A stretch of 64,000 nt of DNA, taken from NCBI GenBank assembly GCA_028023455.1, contig JAQFVV010012490.1, positions 312,001 through 376,000 of the forward strand, in the 5' to 3' direction. This DNA comes from Epiperipatus broadwayi (taxonomy: Eukaryota; Onychophora; Udeonychophora; Euonychophora; Peripatidae). Both the position numbers and the translations under genes were made by a program. Of the stretch, positions 1-12,491 are shown piece by piece. The stretch's first letter is position 1, and each line of letters begins with the position of its first letter. The notes beneath the pieces are model-generated. The model was not told the origin of the DNA and made no database searches. It worked only from the letters and a program-made list of their open reading frames with translations.

Positions 1-1925
1 AAAGCAGGCAGTTATAAAAAATTTCAACATTAATCTCTGAATCTGATAGCATCTCCAGATGGTTTGAATGGTGTAGTTCTTGATTTCTAGCCTCACATAC
101 TAAATGGTCTTTTGCTGCAAATGTCATGGTTGCTGTGCTGGATTTTAGTATTGAAAAATATCTTTAACATCACTAAGATACAGCAATGCAAACTATGGTG
201 AAAACGTAACCAGTGTTTTCTTTTTTCTGCATAGTATCTTTGCAACACTGCTTCTTGAGTTAAGGATTAGAGTAGAATAGACTGCTCTAGTTACTTGTTT
301 CTTATCTTTTATATCCCACGTGCTGTTGTTTACACTTATTGTTGGACTCAGGATGTTTTCCAAACGAGCTTTATCAAAAACTCGTTACAAGATTTGACAT
401 TGTTTCTTTGCATGTTTTCATTTTTTTCACATGTGGAAACAAATAATTTTACAGGTAAACAAAAAAAAAAAAAATAGATTTTAAGTAATTATTCTAAAAC
501 AAATTTTTTCCCCCTTTTTTATTTACATTAGTGATAGGAAGAAAGAAAAAAATCAGTACCTACTATTAAAAATTGATCAACAACTTTATTTTTATTAACC
601 CATAATTTTAAATAGCATATTTAGATTTGCCTTTGGCAAATTGTTGATTTAATCTCTCATTTAGAAGGCAAATCAGAAAGAGAGAAAATATTTTATATTT
701 TTGTAAATTACATAATTCAAATCCCTGCATATATCAGAACCATTTTTCTTTCTTTACAGTACAACTTATTTTATTGTTTCTCACTTATTACAAAATAACT
801 CCATTATAAAATAATAATATGATTAAATGTAGAAACTTTTTTTTAATCAGTGTACTAAAGTGATTTGTGTTATACGCATATGGCAATTTATGAGTTTTTT
901 AGTAAACAATTTTTTTTAATGTAGCTTTGTAATATGTTTATTCAAGCTGCTATAAGATTTGTTTGTTACATATCATCTCCCATTAAAATTGGACAGTGTA
1001 ATTTCTTATTTTTAAGTTTACTGCAAAAATGGACAGTGTAACTTCTCATTTTTAAGTTTACTGCAAAAATGTTAATTTTAATTTATTTCTCTAATTATTT
1101 TTGTACTTCAGTCATTTTCATAGTGTTTTGTGGTATGTATGTTATTGAACTGTGAAAAGAATGAATAAAAATTCAGCTCTAGGATTCAAAAAATTCAACC
1201 ATAGGACATTAAGATGTACAATGAAACATGAACATTAGAAGGATTATTTCAGTTTAAATTACCTGCAATCCATCAGTAATCCAATTTAATATCTATATAT
1301 AAAGCCTTACTCCGTTTTAAGTCTTAGAAGCTGGTAAATTCAACAAACTGCAACTTGTTTCCTCCAAGCTTTACAACTCACAGTAAAAGTCATCGTTCAT
1401 ATAAATCGAGTGAAAAGCATTGTTATAGATGGGATCAAGTGATACACACTGAATGTCCACACTGGTATACAGTGTATAAATAATGTAACTATTAGCTGCA
1501 TAAAAGCTGCTTATTTTACATGAAAACAAGTTGCTAATAACAATGGATGAGTTCATTCCGAAAGGCAATTCAAAATCCAAGAAACAAAATACCTGTATAA
1601 ACAATGTTAGAGGCATTGATTCAGTTTTTAAATGCAGAATATCAGCTGTATCCTAGCATCGCTGATTACCAAGGTAATAAATAATGCAACAAGAAAATTT
1701 AAATTTTGAAAATATTAAAAAGGAATTTTTAAAAGTTTAATTAAATAGATTTATTATTTATATGTTAGTAACAAATAAAACAATGCCATGTAATTCCTTT
1801 CATTTTGTTTATATAAACAAAAATGCTGCTAAAATATTTTCTTTCTTTGTATTAAGACTGAATAATTGCCAAAAAAAATAAAAGAATATTGACATCGAAT
1901 AATCATGTGACTTTCAAGTCAAGAA
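1..1925. other. AT-rich non-coding stretch
   Basis: No reading frame here resembles a known protein. The short open frames (60 and 81 codons) have the composition expected of random AT-rich DNA. The only structure I see is the 40-bp tandem duplication near position 1000. The stretch ends just before the RTE LINE, whose 5' untranslated part may begin near 1930, where base composition becomes more balanced. Confidence 0.6.
990..1069. repeat. 40-bp tandem duplication
   Basis: Two adjacent 40-bp units starting TGGACAGTGTAA and ending TACTGCAAAAA differ at two positions (T/C changes). The high identity in otherwise unique sequence suggests a recent local slippage or duplication. Confidence 0.9.
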
Positions 1926-2307
1926 AGGAGTTTGCTATTAACTGAAAGGAGACCCTTTGATTCCTCTTGGAGGCCTTAAAGGAACCGAGCAGGGCAATTT
2001 ACTAATGTCCACTCCATACGTTCTTGTCGTTGCAGCTGTTATTACTATGTGATTATTCATATAGTATACGAGCATGGATGGGCTGCTCACCAACACGCAT
2101 TAGCCAGCGTGGTGAGTTTATTGGCTTTTTACCTCCGAGTTTAAGAATATTTTTTCAATATATACAATCATGACAGATAAAAATAAATCATGGCCCTTAT
2201 TCACAGGAGGCTCTAAAGTCACCAACCAAGGCAGCGGTTGGTGGCCGAAGGCGAAGGCTGCTAAGAATCCCCTGATTGCGGACTCAGGCTGCCATTTGAT
2301 GACGACT

Positions 2308-2960
2308 TTTTATTTAGGTACTTACAACTGCAGATCACTTTCAAGTGAAGGAAGATTGCAAGAATTAGAAGAAGAACTGTCTTATATTAAATGGGACATT
2401 ATTGTGCCGTTAGAAGGAAAGGTAAAGAAACAATTGATTTAAAAAGTGGACATATACTCTACTATAAAGGCACAAATATTGGAAATACAAATGGAGTAGG
2501 ATTCATTATAAATAAAAAATGGAAGAATAACATTATGGAGATTGATGATGTATCAGACAGAGTGGCAAGATTAGTTTTACAACTTAATAGCAGATACCAA
2601 ATGCAGATAATTCAGGTTTATGGCCCAACAAGTTCTCATAGTGATGAAGTTATAGAAGATTTTTATATGGATGTACAAAAGGCTTTTGATCAGAGTAAAC
2701 AACATTTTAAAATTGTTATGGGAGACTTTAATGCTAGAATTGGTAAACAAATGAAAGATGAAAATGCTGTAAGTAATTTTGGTTATGGTAATAGAAATGA
2801 GAGAGGACATAGACTTGTGGAGTTTGCAGAAAAAGAAAAAATTTATATTATGAATTCTTTTTTTTGAGAAAAATGTTAAAAGGAAATGGACATGGAAGCA
2901 TCTAAATGAAGGTACAGCAGAATTGGATTATATTTTGACTAACCGAAAATACATATTTCC
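2308..2960 (+). pseudogene. LINE endonuclease domain (broken)
   Basis: This encodes the exonuclease-endonuclease-phosphatase type nuclease that nicks target DNA to prime LINE insertion. The first piece (LGTYNCRSL, then RLQELEEEL) lies in the 2170 frame. After a frameshift near 2404 the domain continues through VRRKGKETIDL, IIQVYGPTSSH, FKIVMGDFNARIG and GNRNERGHRLVEFA. A poly-T slip near 2865 shifts it again into EKNVKRKWTW and AELDYILTNR. The conserved GDFNARIG (metal and catalytic Asp/Asn) and the later SDHRLV box (about 2998-3015) are still visible. Loss of function comes from frame disruption, not from motif loss. Confidence 0.88.
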
Positions 2961-3172
2961 AAGATTGTAATGTTCTTAATAAATTTAACACAGGAAGTGA
3001 TCACCGATTAGTAAAATGTAAGATACATGTTAATGTAAAAGAGAGACAAAAATTATTAAGAAAAACTATATTTACAGTTGATATTCCTAATCTTCAGAAA
3101 CATTCTAATGAATTTAAATTAGAACTTACAAATCGGTTTCAAGTATTAGTAGATTTTGAACATGATTCAGAT

Positions 3173-5049
3173 TTGAATAACATTAATAGAAAAATAACTG
3201 ATACACTTTTAAAAACTGCAATAAAGATAACTGGTAGAAAAAAGCAGCAATTGACTAGTAAAATTTCTACTGAGACTAGAGAATTTATGAAGAAAAGAAG
3301 GAATATGAGAATATACAACAATGATGCATTAAAAAAGATTGAATATCTCGAATTTTGTAAAATGGTGCGGAAAAGAGTTGAAAATGATATAAGAAAGTAT
3401 AATTGTGAACTAGCAAGGAAAGCTGTAGAATAGAATAAAAGTCTAAAGAGTGTAAAACAACATTTTGGTATTGGTAGGAAATTTATATCTGCAATAAGAA
3501 AAAAAGATGGCATTATTACTAAAAAGAGAGATGCCATTATAAAATGTGTAGAAGACTTCTATCAAGAATTATATAGTAATAAAGAACAAGTGCCTCCTAT
3601 ACATATTATATCTTCTGAATTGCCCAAAATTTTGAATGAGGAAGTGAGACATGCAATTAAATTTATGAAGAAAGGGAAGGCTCCAGGTAATGATGCAATT
3701 GTAATTGATATATTAAAAGAAGCAGGTGAAGAAATAGAAATTTTTTTCAGCAAAGTTATACATCAAATGTCTAAATGATAAAGATGTACCAGATGATTGG
3801 AAGAATGCAGTAGTAATATTAATATTTAAAAAAGGTGATAAAGAAGATATTAGAAATTACAGACCTATCAGTCTTTTATCAGTTTTATACAAAAAATTTT
3901 ACTAAGATAATTACAACTCGTCTACAGAAAACATTGGATTTCCACCAACCAAGAGAACAAGCTGGATTTAAAAGTGGTTTTAGTACAGTAGATCATATCC
4001 AGGTATTGAGAGAAATTATAGAAAGGACAAATGAATATGAGTTGCCATTATGCTTAGGATTTGTAGACTGTGAAAAGGCATTTGATTCTATAAACATTTC
4101 TTCAGTGATTAAAGCATTGGTTCATCAAGGTGTAGATCCAGGATATTGTCATATTTTGAAGAATATTTATAAAAATGCAACAGCAACAATTAGATTACAT
4201 AATGATAGTAGGAAAATCAACATTGAAAAGGGTGTAAGACAGGGTGACTCTATATCTCCAAAACTTTTTACAGCAGTGCTGCAAGAAGTATTTTGTGGAT
4301 TAAAATGGGAAGTTAAGGGAGTGAAAGTAAATGGAGATTATTTAAGTCATTTAGATTTTGCAGATGATGTAGAACTCAAGATAAATGTTAAAAAGACTAA
4401 AGTAATGTTTAATAGATTTTCTCAAAATATGAAAATAAAGATTGATTATGATGAGTTAGAAGAAGTTAACAGTTACAAATACCTTGGTCAGATTATTAAT
4501 ACAGATGGAAATATAATGGATGAAATTAATCATAGAATTAAACTTGGTTGGAGTGCTTTTGGTAGAAATAACTTGATACTAAAAGGAAATATGCCTATGT
4601 GTTTGAAAAGGAAGGTTTTTAATAAATGTGTTTTGTTAGTTCTTACTTATGGATCTGAGACTTGGACACTTAATAGAAGAGCAATACAGAGACTTCAGAC
4701 CACTCAAAGAAGTATGGAGAGATGCATATTGGGAGTAACAAGAAGGGATCGAAAACGTAATGTATGGGTAAGAGAACAAACAGGTGTTATTGACCTCATT
4801 GAAAAAATTAAAAGACTGAAGTGGAGTTGGGCTGGACATATTGTTAGAAGAGATGATAACAGATGGACAATTGAAATTTTAAACTGGATTCCAAGAGATT
4901 GTAAAAGACCCAGAAATAGACCACATGTGAGATGGATGGATGAAATAAGAAAGTGTGCAGGGGTGATGTGGAGAAGAGAAGCTAAAGATAGGAAAAGATG
5001 GATTGAACTTGGAGAGACCTACATCCTGCAGTGGATTGATAATGGTTGA
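3173..5049 (+). pseudogene. LINE reverse transcriptase and C-terminal domain (broken)
   Basis: Residues before the RT core are basic and helical (3173-3433), ending in an in-frame TAG. Reading on in the same frame gives the RT entry motif GKAPGNDAIVIDILKEAG (about 3677-3730). A frameshift near 3775 leads to the [15 protein letters not shown] and NYRPISLL motif. Another near 3897 leads to one long uninterrupted frame to 5049, with FVDCEKAFDSI (RT motif A, catalytic Asp), GVRQGDSISPKLFTA (motif B) and LDFADDVEL (motif C, both Asp present). About 25-30 residues normally found between FADD and the INVKKTKVMFN block are missing without loss of frame. The C-terminal part (YKYLGQIINTDG, LTYGSETWTL, RRDRKRNVWVREQTG, LGETYILQWIDNG) is typical of RTE elements and ends at TGA 5047. 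Confidence 0.92.
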
Positions 5050-5071
5050 TGATGATGATGATGAATGAATG
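5047..5071 (+). repeat. TGA-repeat 3' tail of the RTE element
   Basis: Six TGA units, starting with the stop codon itself, followed by ATGAATG. RTE-clade LINEs commonly end in such short microsatellite tails, so this marks the element's 3' end. Confidence 0.85.
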
Positions 5072-7800
5072 TTGCTTCCTTTATTTTAGAAGTTGCATTC
5101 TGTAACTAGAAAATTAAACTTGTTGATTACCATTTTAAACATAAGATTAGACATTACTTATTCTGCAAACTGAAAAAAATCATTTTCAGAAAGTATAGAG
5201 CTATGAAACTTTTAATTAGCATGCGCAAAGTTAAGGGGAGCCAGTATCACCACTACACTTTACCAAACTTATGTTAAGAAAAAAGGACTATGTCCCCTGA
5301 AAGGAGTGTGAACTCAACTTTGTGTAAACTATTGAAGAATGAGTGTCTCAATATAAAGAAATGATCATATAGCATTTGTTTAAAGAAAACATGGCTTATT
5401 GAACATACCAGTATAATATAAAAATATTTTAGAATGTGCATATACATTCATATTGTGACATTATTAATATCTCTGTAAATTGGCTATTATATTTAAAAAA
5501 CTAAAAAAATTATTGGCTTTAATTTTTAAAGTTAAGCAAATATATTCATCGCTGTCATTAAATTGTATAGTATAGAATATAATTATCAGATTTAAATAGT
5601 CTCTCATACTAATATTTATGAAAAATATATAATTTTATATAGCATTTTTAAATGATTTCCAAACAGATTTTATTACTGGTGCTTGTAAAATATGTACGCT
5701 CATATTTCATTGTTCTTATTAATGAATAAAGTTATCGAACTGGATAAATAAAAGGAAGGGTTCACACACATAAAACAATTCAAAACTATAATAAATCCAA
5801 CATTAAAATATTTTATTTATATGTAGAATACATATGTAGTGTGTATCTAAGCCTACATATTAGATTTTTATTTAGCAAAGATTGATTTAATTGCTAGAAT
5901 ATTTATTAAATAAATTATTTTCAAAAAGGGCAATTTAATTGAAATAGACATCTGAGAATTTTAAAGTTTATGATTTATTTATTTTGAATATTTATAAATA
6001 TTTTGAAACCCAGAAATAAAAGTGAATCAATAGAAAAAAACTGAAATCATTATTTTTTCTTAATTTTTAAATGGTGTTTCTAAAGTTTTCTGTCTTGATT
6101 CACAAATCTTAACATTTTGCTCAGCAGAAACTATGATGCCCTCTTCCAAAATTTTAACAAAAAAACCCAATGCACAATGAAGAATATTCTGTAATCCAGA
6201 CATCATATGATAACATATAAAAGCTGAAGTTTGGAAAATCCAGTCTACAAAATTCTTATTGCAGTCAGGACCTAAACAGGTTCAAAATTTTTAAATAGCC
6301 AAGTTTGCCATCTACAAGATGACCAGCTAAATCAACAGCTAGGCAATTGTCTTTGCTAGGCAAATGATATTCTAGAAGGATGGACAACAACAGATAAACC
6401 AGAAAACATCATTGATTAATTAATTCTTTATTTCAAGAAATCTCATTTATTATAGTCAACTATTAGTTGGAAAATGGACAAATTGACTTGTGGAATGCTG
6501 TCAAACTATTTCAACAATAAATCACTGGATTTATTCACTAGAAAGTAATGGTAAATAGCTGATACATTTTGGAAAATGATATTTATTAATTCCAAATAAA
6601 TTGCTGATGTTTACTTTTCAAAAATATAATAAAATAATTATTCTTTTACTTCAAGAAAGGTGTATATATCTCAATAGTGTAAATTTATCTCATCTTTAAT
6701 TACGAAAGGAAACATTTTTTAAGTAATTTTTTTAAACTCAAATATACCTCCATATATTAGCAAAAAGTAATGAAAATTGTTTTATGAATAATAAACTATT
6801 TGCTTTATCAAAGACATGAACAGAATTACTGGCATCATGGATTAAAGATTATAAATTAACTATATCTAAATTAAAGAAGTAATTTTGGATAAAATTATAG
6901 CATCTGTTCAAACAAATTAAATCAATGTGTGAAATAACAATGAAACTACAAATCTGTATCCATTGCTTAAGGAATTGCATTATGGATTATCAATGCTAAA
7001 TATTTAAATACCATTCAATGAATAATAGATTTTGAAGCTAAATATTCAAATGTCACTCCTGAATGGTGGATTACCAAAGCAAATATGAAATATAAACATT
7101 CAAGTGATAAGTAATTGTAAAAATGGATTGTTAAATATGGATTAACAAGTATGCTAAATGAAATTTACTAATCTTTATAACTGTTTCCAGAAAAGATATT
7201 ACAAAAATTAAATTAATTGTGCAATAAACAGGGCAGATTAATGCACTTTCTCATAATCACTTCTTATTTAGTTAATTAATTAGTTTCACTGACTAATCAA
7301 TTATTAATCAACCTCGTTTTCACTCTTTTAAGAGAAGCAAATACAAATCATTGCTTAGCATACCTAGATGATATTTACCACATTAGGCTTATTTTTTACC
7401 TCAATCCTTTATTGGATTCACTTCCAGGCTTAAATGTTAGAAGTGCTGCGCCACTAACAAAATATAACAATCTTTAGACTGCCTTGTTACTTACTATATA
7501 AAAGTGAAAAATACTAACATGTAAGAGTGATGCATAAAATATTCCTTACAGATTTACTTATCTAGCTAATGATGATTAACTCCATTTAACTTTGATGTTA
7601 AAATGCAAGGACCCATGAAACATAATATTTGCAAGATATTAGTTTTATATAGCTACTTACCTAAACCTACGGTAAACCCCATTCAATCTCAATAACAATT
7701 AAAAATATCTGTATATGAGAAAACTTTATTATGTTAATAATAACTAATATTAAAACCTTCAACCATTTCATAAAAGTCATTGTCTTTGATATGGCTTCTT
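5072..7800. other. AT-rich non-coding stretch
   Basis: I see no gene, RNA or clear repeat in this stretch. It is dominated by A/T runs with frequent stops in all frames. It may hold repeats too decayed to recognise by eye. Confidence 0.5.
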
Positions 7801-7849
7801 TAACGAAGTCTGAAGTCTCAGCCACTATGCCCAAAGAAACCCATTAGCC

Positions 7850-10310
7850 ACCTTACCTTCCATTTGCCACCCTAAAGTTTTTCCCATATTTTCTATCCTG
7901 CTCCATCCCACTTCCACAACCTCTTCTTAGTTCACTCTATGGCCTTTATATCTAGATCCCCCTTATCTTTTTCCAAACTCGGCATAAAAATCAGGAACCA
8001 CATTCTGTATACTCATTTTGTTTATATTTATTTTCCTAGAACTTCATTACTTGTACCCTTTTTGCTTGTAAGCATTTACATTCTATTAGCAGATGCCTAA
8101 TATTTTTCATGCCTTTACATAATTTTCAGACTAAATCACCTACATTTCTCCATTTATATGTATAGTCCCTTGTTGCTAACAATTGTGTTTGAGCCTTAAA
8201 CAGTAAACTACTTTCATTGCTATTATTGTAAATCAACTCGTCCAATGTTCTCTTTATTTCTATATACATTTAAACTCATTACTCTGGATACTAATTCTCT
8301 ATATCCCCAAGTATCTATTTTTTATTAATACATCTATTCTTTTATCCCATTCTTTGCCACTATAACACTTAACGATCCTCCTAACACAATCATCCCATCT
8401 TTTTGTACAAGGATACTGACATAAAGTCTATTCAAATCTGCATACCATACTACCTTTCTCATCCATCTTATTGCCTGTCCATAACTTGTAACTTAATTAA
8501 ATACTATTTTGGGAATTCTCTTACTATTCGTAAATTGCAATCTACTGAACATTTTCATTTTGCTTTTAGCATTTCACATATAAAAACTTGACCATCCCAT
8601 TTCTCCTTGAATTGCTTCCTTTGCTGATTTCAACATCTGCATCTAATGCATGTCTTCCTGTTTCTCTTTGTACTTTTTCGAAGTAATCTAACACCCTTTA
8701 GTAATGTAATGCATCATTACCATAAGTTAACTCTACTACTGCCATTCTCTTCCATACAATTCATTAGATCATATTTATTGTATGAAAACACTGTTAATTT
8801 CTTTATCAGTCCCTTTCTTTTCTTTACTTCATTTGTCAATTTTTACTCCTATTCATCCAAGCAATTTTTCTGATTAAGACGATTTCCAAATATTTATACC
8901 TATTCACCACATTTAACTTTGTATCCCCCAATAAAAATTATTTCTCTTCTCTTTGCCCAGCATTTATCATCATTATTACTGATTTTTCTTCACTATATTT
9001 AATCCCAATCTCTTTACCTACCCTTGTGCAAGTTTTCAGCATAACTGCCATATCTTTCCTGCTTTCTGTGCACAAAAAGATAGCAGATAAAAGATTTGAT
9101 AATGTATACACTCCTTTGCTATCTATTAATGGTATCACTACCTCTCTTTCTATTGCTCTCTCCATTTCTTTCAAATATGACAAAAGCAAAATAGATGACA
9201 TAGGGAATCCTTGCATTAGTCCCATTCCATTTTAACTTCAACTGATTCTATATTTCCTAATTAATAAGATCCACTAAAGCTCCATTCATTCTTAAATTTA
9301 TTAAACTTATCCATAATCTATTTCTATTTACTCTATCATATGCCTTCTCTAAATCTATAAAGACCACATATAACTCTAGCTACATTCCTACTCATCTATA
9401 AGTTGTGTGACTACAAATAACCTCCTTGCATTTCTCCCACTATTATTTTCTTCCATCAATTTTGCCACCCTTCCAGCCACCAATATGCAAAAACTTCATA
9501 TAACACTGATGTTATTGCTATTGATATATAATTGTTTTCTTGATATGGTCCTTGCCTTTAAATAATAGTCTTACTCGTGTATTATTCCAGCTATCTGAAA
9601 ATTCTGCCCTTCTGTGCCATCTTATTAAAATATGATAATAGATTTAATTTTGCCCTATTTCCCAAATGCATCTCTGCTGCCCATCCATCTAAACCTCTTG
9701 CCTTTCCACTTTTCAACTTCTTCACTGCCTCGTTCATTTTCTATAATTAATTTCTCCATTACTATGTGCTTTTATGTATTATCACTCTGTTCTTCACATC
9801 TTATATCTTTTCTATATTCATTATATATTTATTTAAGATTGTCTGTAATTCTCTAGAAGTACTCTTTGATCATTTAGTAATACTATTTCTCCCCTACATT
9901 CCTTCTTTTAATATATTTCCAATTTTTTTTATTCCCATCTCTTCCACTTTTATTAATTATTAATAATCTACAATAATTTACTATTTAATTTCATTCTCTC
10001 TGTAATTATCTATTTTAGTCTTTTTTTAAAAAAAATTTTTTGTCTTTTAATATTAAAATCTTTTTCACTTTCTTTGTTTTTAATAGCATATTTGTATTCT
10101 CTGCCTGCTTTTCCTTTCTTTTATACTTTTACTAATTCTCACTTTTCTATTGCTTTTATTCATCTGAATATTCTCACTTAAAATATTATTTGCTACTTTT
10201 TCTACGTCACCTATTCATCCCCAACAAACTCTTCTATGATTTCTTCTACTTTTATTTTATATTCTTCTAACCTATTATTATTCATTCTCCATCCACATCT
10301 TTCACTATTC
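7850..10310 (-). pseudogene. Second LINE reverse transcriptase, heavily decayed
   Basis: Reading the minus strand downward from 10310 gives a LINE RT order. A helical, basic region is followed by VKKLKSGKARGLDGW (about 9690-9735), then FIDLEKAYDRVNR (RT motif A, about 9325-9370), GLMQGFPMSS (motif B, 9195-9225), and a tail region KEIGIKYSEEKSVIM typical of the thumb start. The motif C site where Tyr-Ala-Asp-Asp is expected reads LLSAIFLCTES, so both catalytic Asp residues are gone. Stops and frameshifts are frequent and only one 95-codon frame (8938-9225) is open. The clade is not RTE by its wording and is closer to the Jockey/I group, but this is uncertain. No endonuclease domain or 3' tail could be placed confidently; the outer limits are estimates. 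Confidence 0.75.
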
Positions 10311-10871
10311 CCAATGAAATGAGAATAAATATGCAGATCAGACAGTATTATATATAAAGGAGTCAACATATTTAAATAAATAATAAATTTTAATTAAAAA
10401 ATATCGCTATTGCCAGACAAAAAAAAAATATTTTTTTACCCTAAATATGCTTACATTATAGAATTTATAACATTTGAACAATCATATTTATTTGATTATG
10501 GCTTTAATAAGCCATTTCTCACCTATGTTTTATTTGTTTTGTTTTTTAGTTCATACACATGATGAAAAACAATAGCAATGACTTGAAAAGTGACCCAGGT
10601 TTATTTTAATTTTAAAACATTAATGTTTGGTTTACATAATATTGGTATAGGTTTATGATTGAGCGATCCCTGGCCTTTAATATATCCTGGATATAATCCT
10701 ATGCATGGCCAGCTTCACAGTTTAGTCACATACATATATCTAATATGAGATAATTATAACCAATACACCTTTCTTACAATGATAATTCTAGAATGGTCAC
10801 TTTAGATCTGAATCCTGATTTTACACAAATTTGAGGTGGTTCTGACCCCAAATTTATAGAACAAAACCATG

Positions 10872-10884
10872 AGTAAATCAATCA
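10872..10884. repeat. Left 13-bp target site duplication
   Basis: AGTAAATCAATCA directly precedes the 1.5-kb element and is repeated exactly at 12379-12391. Confidence 0.88.
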
Positions 10885-12378
10885 AAGGCAAAACTCCCCA
10901 TACAGTAATGCCCCCCTGTGCCAAACAGAGTAATCAATGGATGCCAGAAGGCTTGTGCATAAAATCCCTATCTAGTGCCTACTCATCCAATATCCCCAAA
11001 CTAGTTTCTGGCTTGTGGCCATCATCAGTGAGGAGCCTTGGATCTGAGAGCACTGCACCTAGATCTTAGGATCTAATGCAACCCTCCAGCAGCCACCTTT
11101 TAACTCTACTACAAAACTATGAGAATGAAATTGAAAACATTGTTAATATCTTCAATCTAAGCTCAATAGCTTATATAGTCATATGGGTCTGAACTCAATT
11201 CAGCACCCATACATTCTGGTGTCTTTGGCTCTTAAACAACCATAGCCACCACTATCCTATTAGGCAGGATTGGTGTTAAAACATCACATGATCACCATCT
11301 CCATACTAGCACATAATTTGATGTAAACAAAGGCAAAACTCCCCATACAGTAATGCCACCCTGTGCCAAACAGTAATCAATGGATGCCAGAAGGCTTGTG
11401 CATAAAATCCCTATCTAGTGCCTACTCATCCAATATCCCCAGACCAGTTTCTGGCTTGTGGCCATCATCAGTGAGGAGCATTGGATCTGAGAGCACTGCA
11501 CCTAGATCTTAGGATCTAATGCAACCCTCCAGCAGCCATCTTTTAACTCTACTATAAAACTATGAGAATGAAATTGAAAACATTGTTAATATCTTCAATC
11601 TAAGCTCAATAGCTTATATAGTCATATGGGTCTGAACTCAATTCAGCACCCATACATTTTGGTGTCTTTGGCTCTTAAACAACCATAGCCACCACTATCC
11701 TATCAGGCAGGATCCAAGGCTCCTCACTGATGATGGCCACAAGCCAGAAACTAGTCTGGGGATATTGGATGAGTAGGCACTAGATAGGGATTTTATGCAC
11801 AAGCCTTCTGGCATCCATTGATTACTCTGTTTGGCACAGGGTGGCATTACTGTATGGGGAGTTTTGCCTTTGTTTACAACAAATTATGTGCTAGTATAGA
11901 GATGATCATGTGATGTTTGATGGTTTAACACCAATCCTGCCTAATAGGATAGTGGTGGCTATGGTTGTTTAAGAGCCAAAGACACCAAAATGTATGGGTG
12001 CTGAATTGAGTTCAGACCCATATGACTGTATAAGTTATTAAGCTTAGATTGAAGATATTAACAAGGTTTTCAATTTCATTCTCATAGTTTTGTAGTAAAG
12101 TAGAGTTAAAAGGTGGCTGCTGGAGGGTTGCATTAGATCCTAAGATCTAGGTGCAGTGCTCTCAGATCCAAGGCTCCTCACTGATGATGGCCACAAGCCA
12201 GAAACTAGTCAGGGGATATTGGATGAGTAGGGACTAGATAGGGATTTTATGCACAAGCCTTCTGGCATCCATTGATTACTCTGTTTGGCACAGGGTGGCA
12301 TTACTGTATGGGGAGTTTTGCCTTTGTTTACAACAAATTATGTGCTAGTATGGAGATGGTGATCATGTGATGTTTGAT
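10885..12378. mobile_element. 1.5-kb insertion built of direct and inverted ~450-bp units
   Basis: The element sits between perfect 13-bp direct repeats (AGTAAATCAATCA) and interrupts repeat X. It consists of one unit in plus orientation (10885-11328), a second plus copy lacking its tail (11329-11712), and then, after an abrupt switch, inverted copies: the unit head (11713-11868), a complete unit (11869-12329) and a unit tail (12330-12378). The units share blocks such as GGCAAAACTCCCCATACAG, GATGGCCACAAGCC (inverted strand) and CAGCAGCCACCTTTTAACTC and differ only at scattered bases, so the array is young relative to its host repeat. No protein is encoded. It may be a non-autonomous transposon with tandem and inverted internal repeats, or a satellite-like array moved by another element. 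The family is not recognised. Confidence 0.82.
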
Positions 12379-12391
12379 AGTAAATCAATCA
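12379..12391. repeat. Right 13-bp target site duplication
   Basis: Exact copy of AGTAAATCAATCA at 10872-10884. Together the two copies define the ends of the inserted element. Confidence 0.88.
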
Positions 12392-12491
12392 TATAACTAT
12401 TCAACAGTGATCTAACAATTGCATATATATAACAAGTTCTAACATGTAAAACCTAATTCAGCAATTAATACAAGGGTTTAGGCCTGCTGCA

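Larger units (their letters stand above)
2170..5071 (+). mobile_element. RTE-clade LINE retrotransposon, near full length, inactive
   Basis: This non-LTR retrotransposon has an apurinic-like endonuclease followed by reverse transcriptase, then a C-terminal region typical of RTE elements, and ends in a short TGA-repeat tail in place of poly(A), which is also typical of RTE. Protein motifs appear in the right order on the plus strand: endonuclease start (TYNCRSL), GDFNARIG, GKAPGNDA, GVRQGDSISPKLF and the FADD catalytic box. The coding frame is broken by frameshifts near 2404, 2865, 2962, 3775 and 3897 and by a TAG at 3431-3433, so this copy cannot make the protein. The true 5' end is uncertain. 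GC-richer sequence from about 1930 could be its 5' untranslated region. Two more pieces of the same family lie at 28.3 and 32.7 kb. Confidence 0.92.
10300..12490. repeat. Dispersed repeat X, copy 1 (split by an insertion)
   Basis: Sequence from about 10320 to 10884 and then 12379 to 12490 is collinear with 18.80-19.56 kb. Shared blocks include CAGACARTATTA, ATATAAAGGAGTCAA, TGGATATAATCCTA, AGATAATTATA, CCCAAATTTAT and AAGTTCTAACA. The homology stops abruptly at 10884 and resumes at 12379 with the same bases, so copy 1 was intact before the 1.5-kb element landed in it. No coding potential is visible. The family is not recognised. Confidence 0.8.

Noticed and set aside
9026-9235. Plus-strand ORF over the second LINE
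   Set aside because: The minus strand of the same bases reads as LINE reverse transcriptase.
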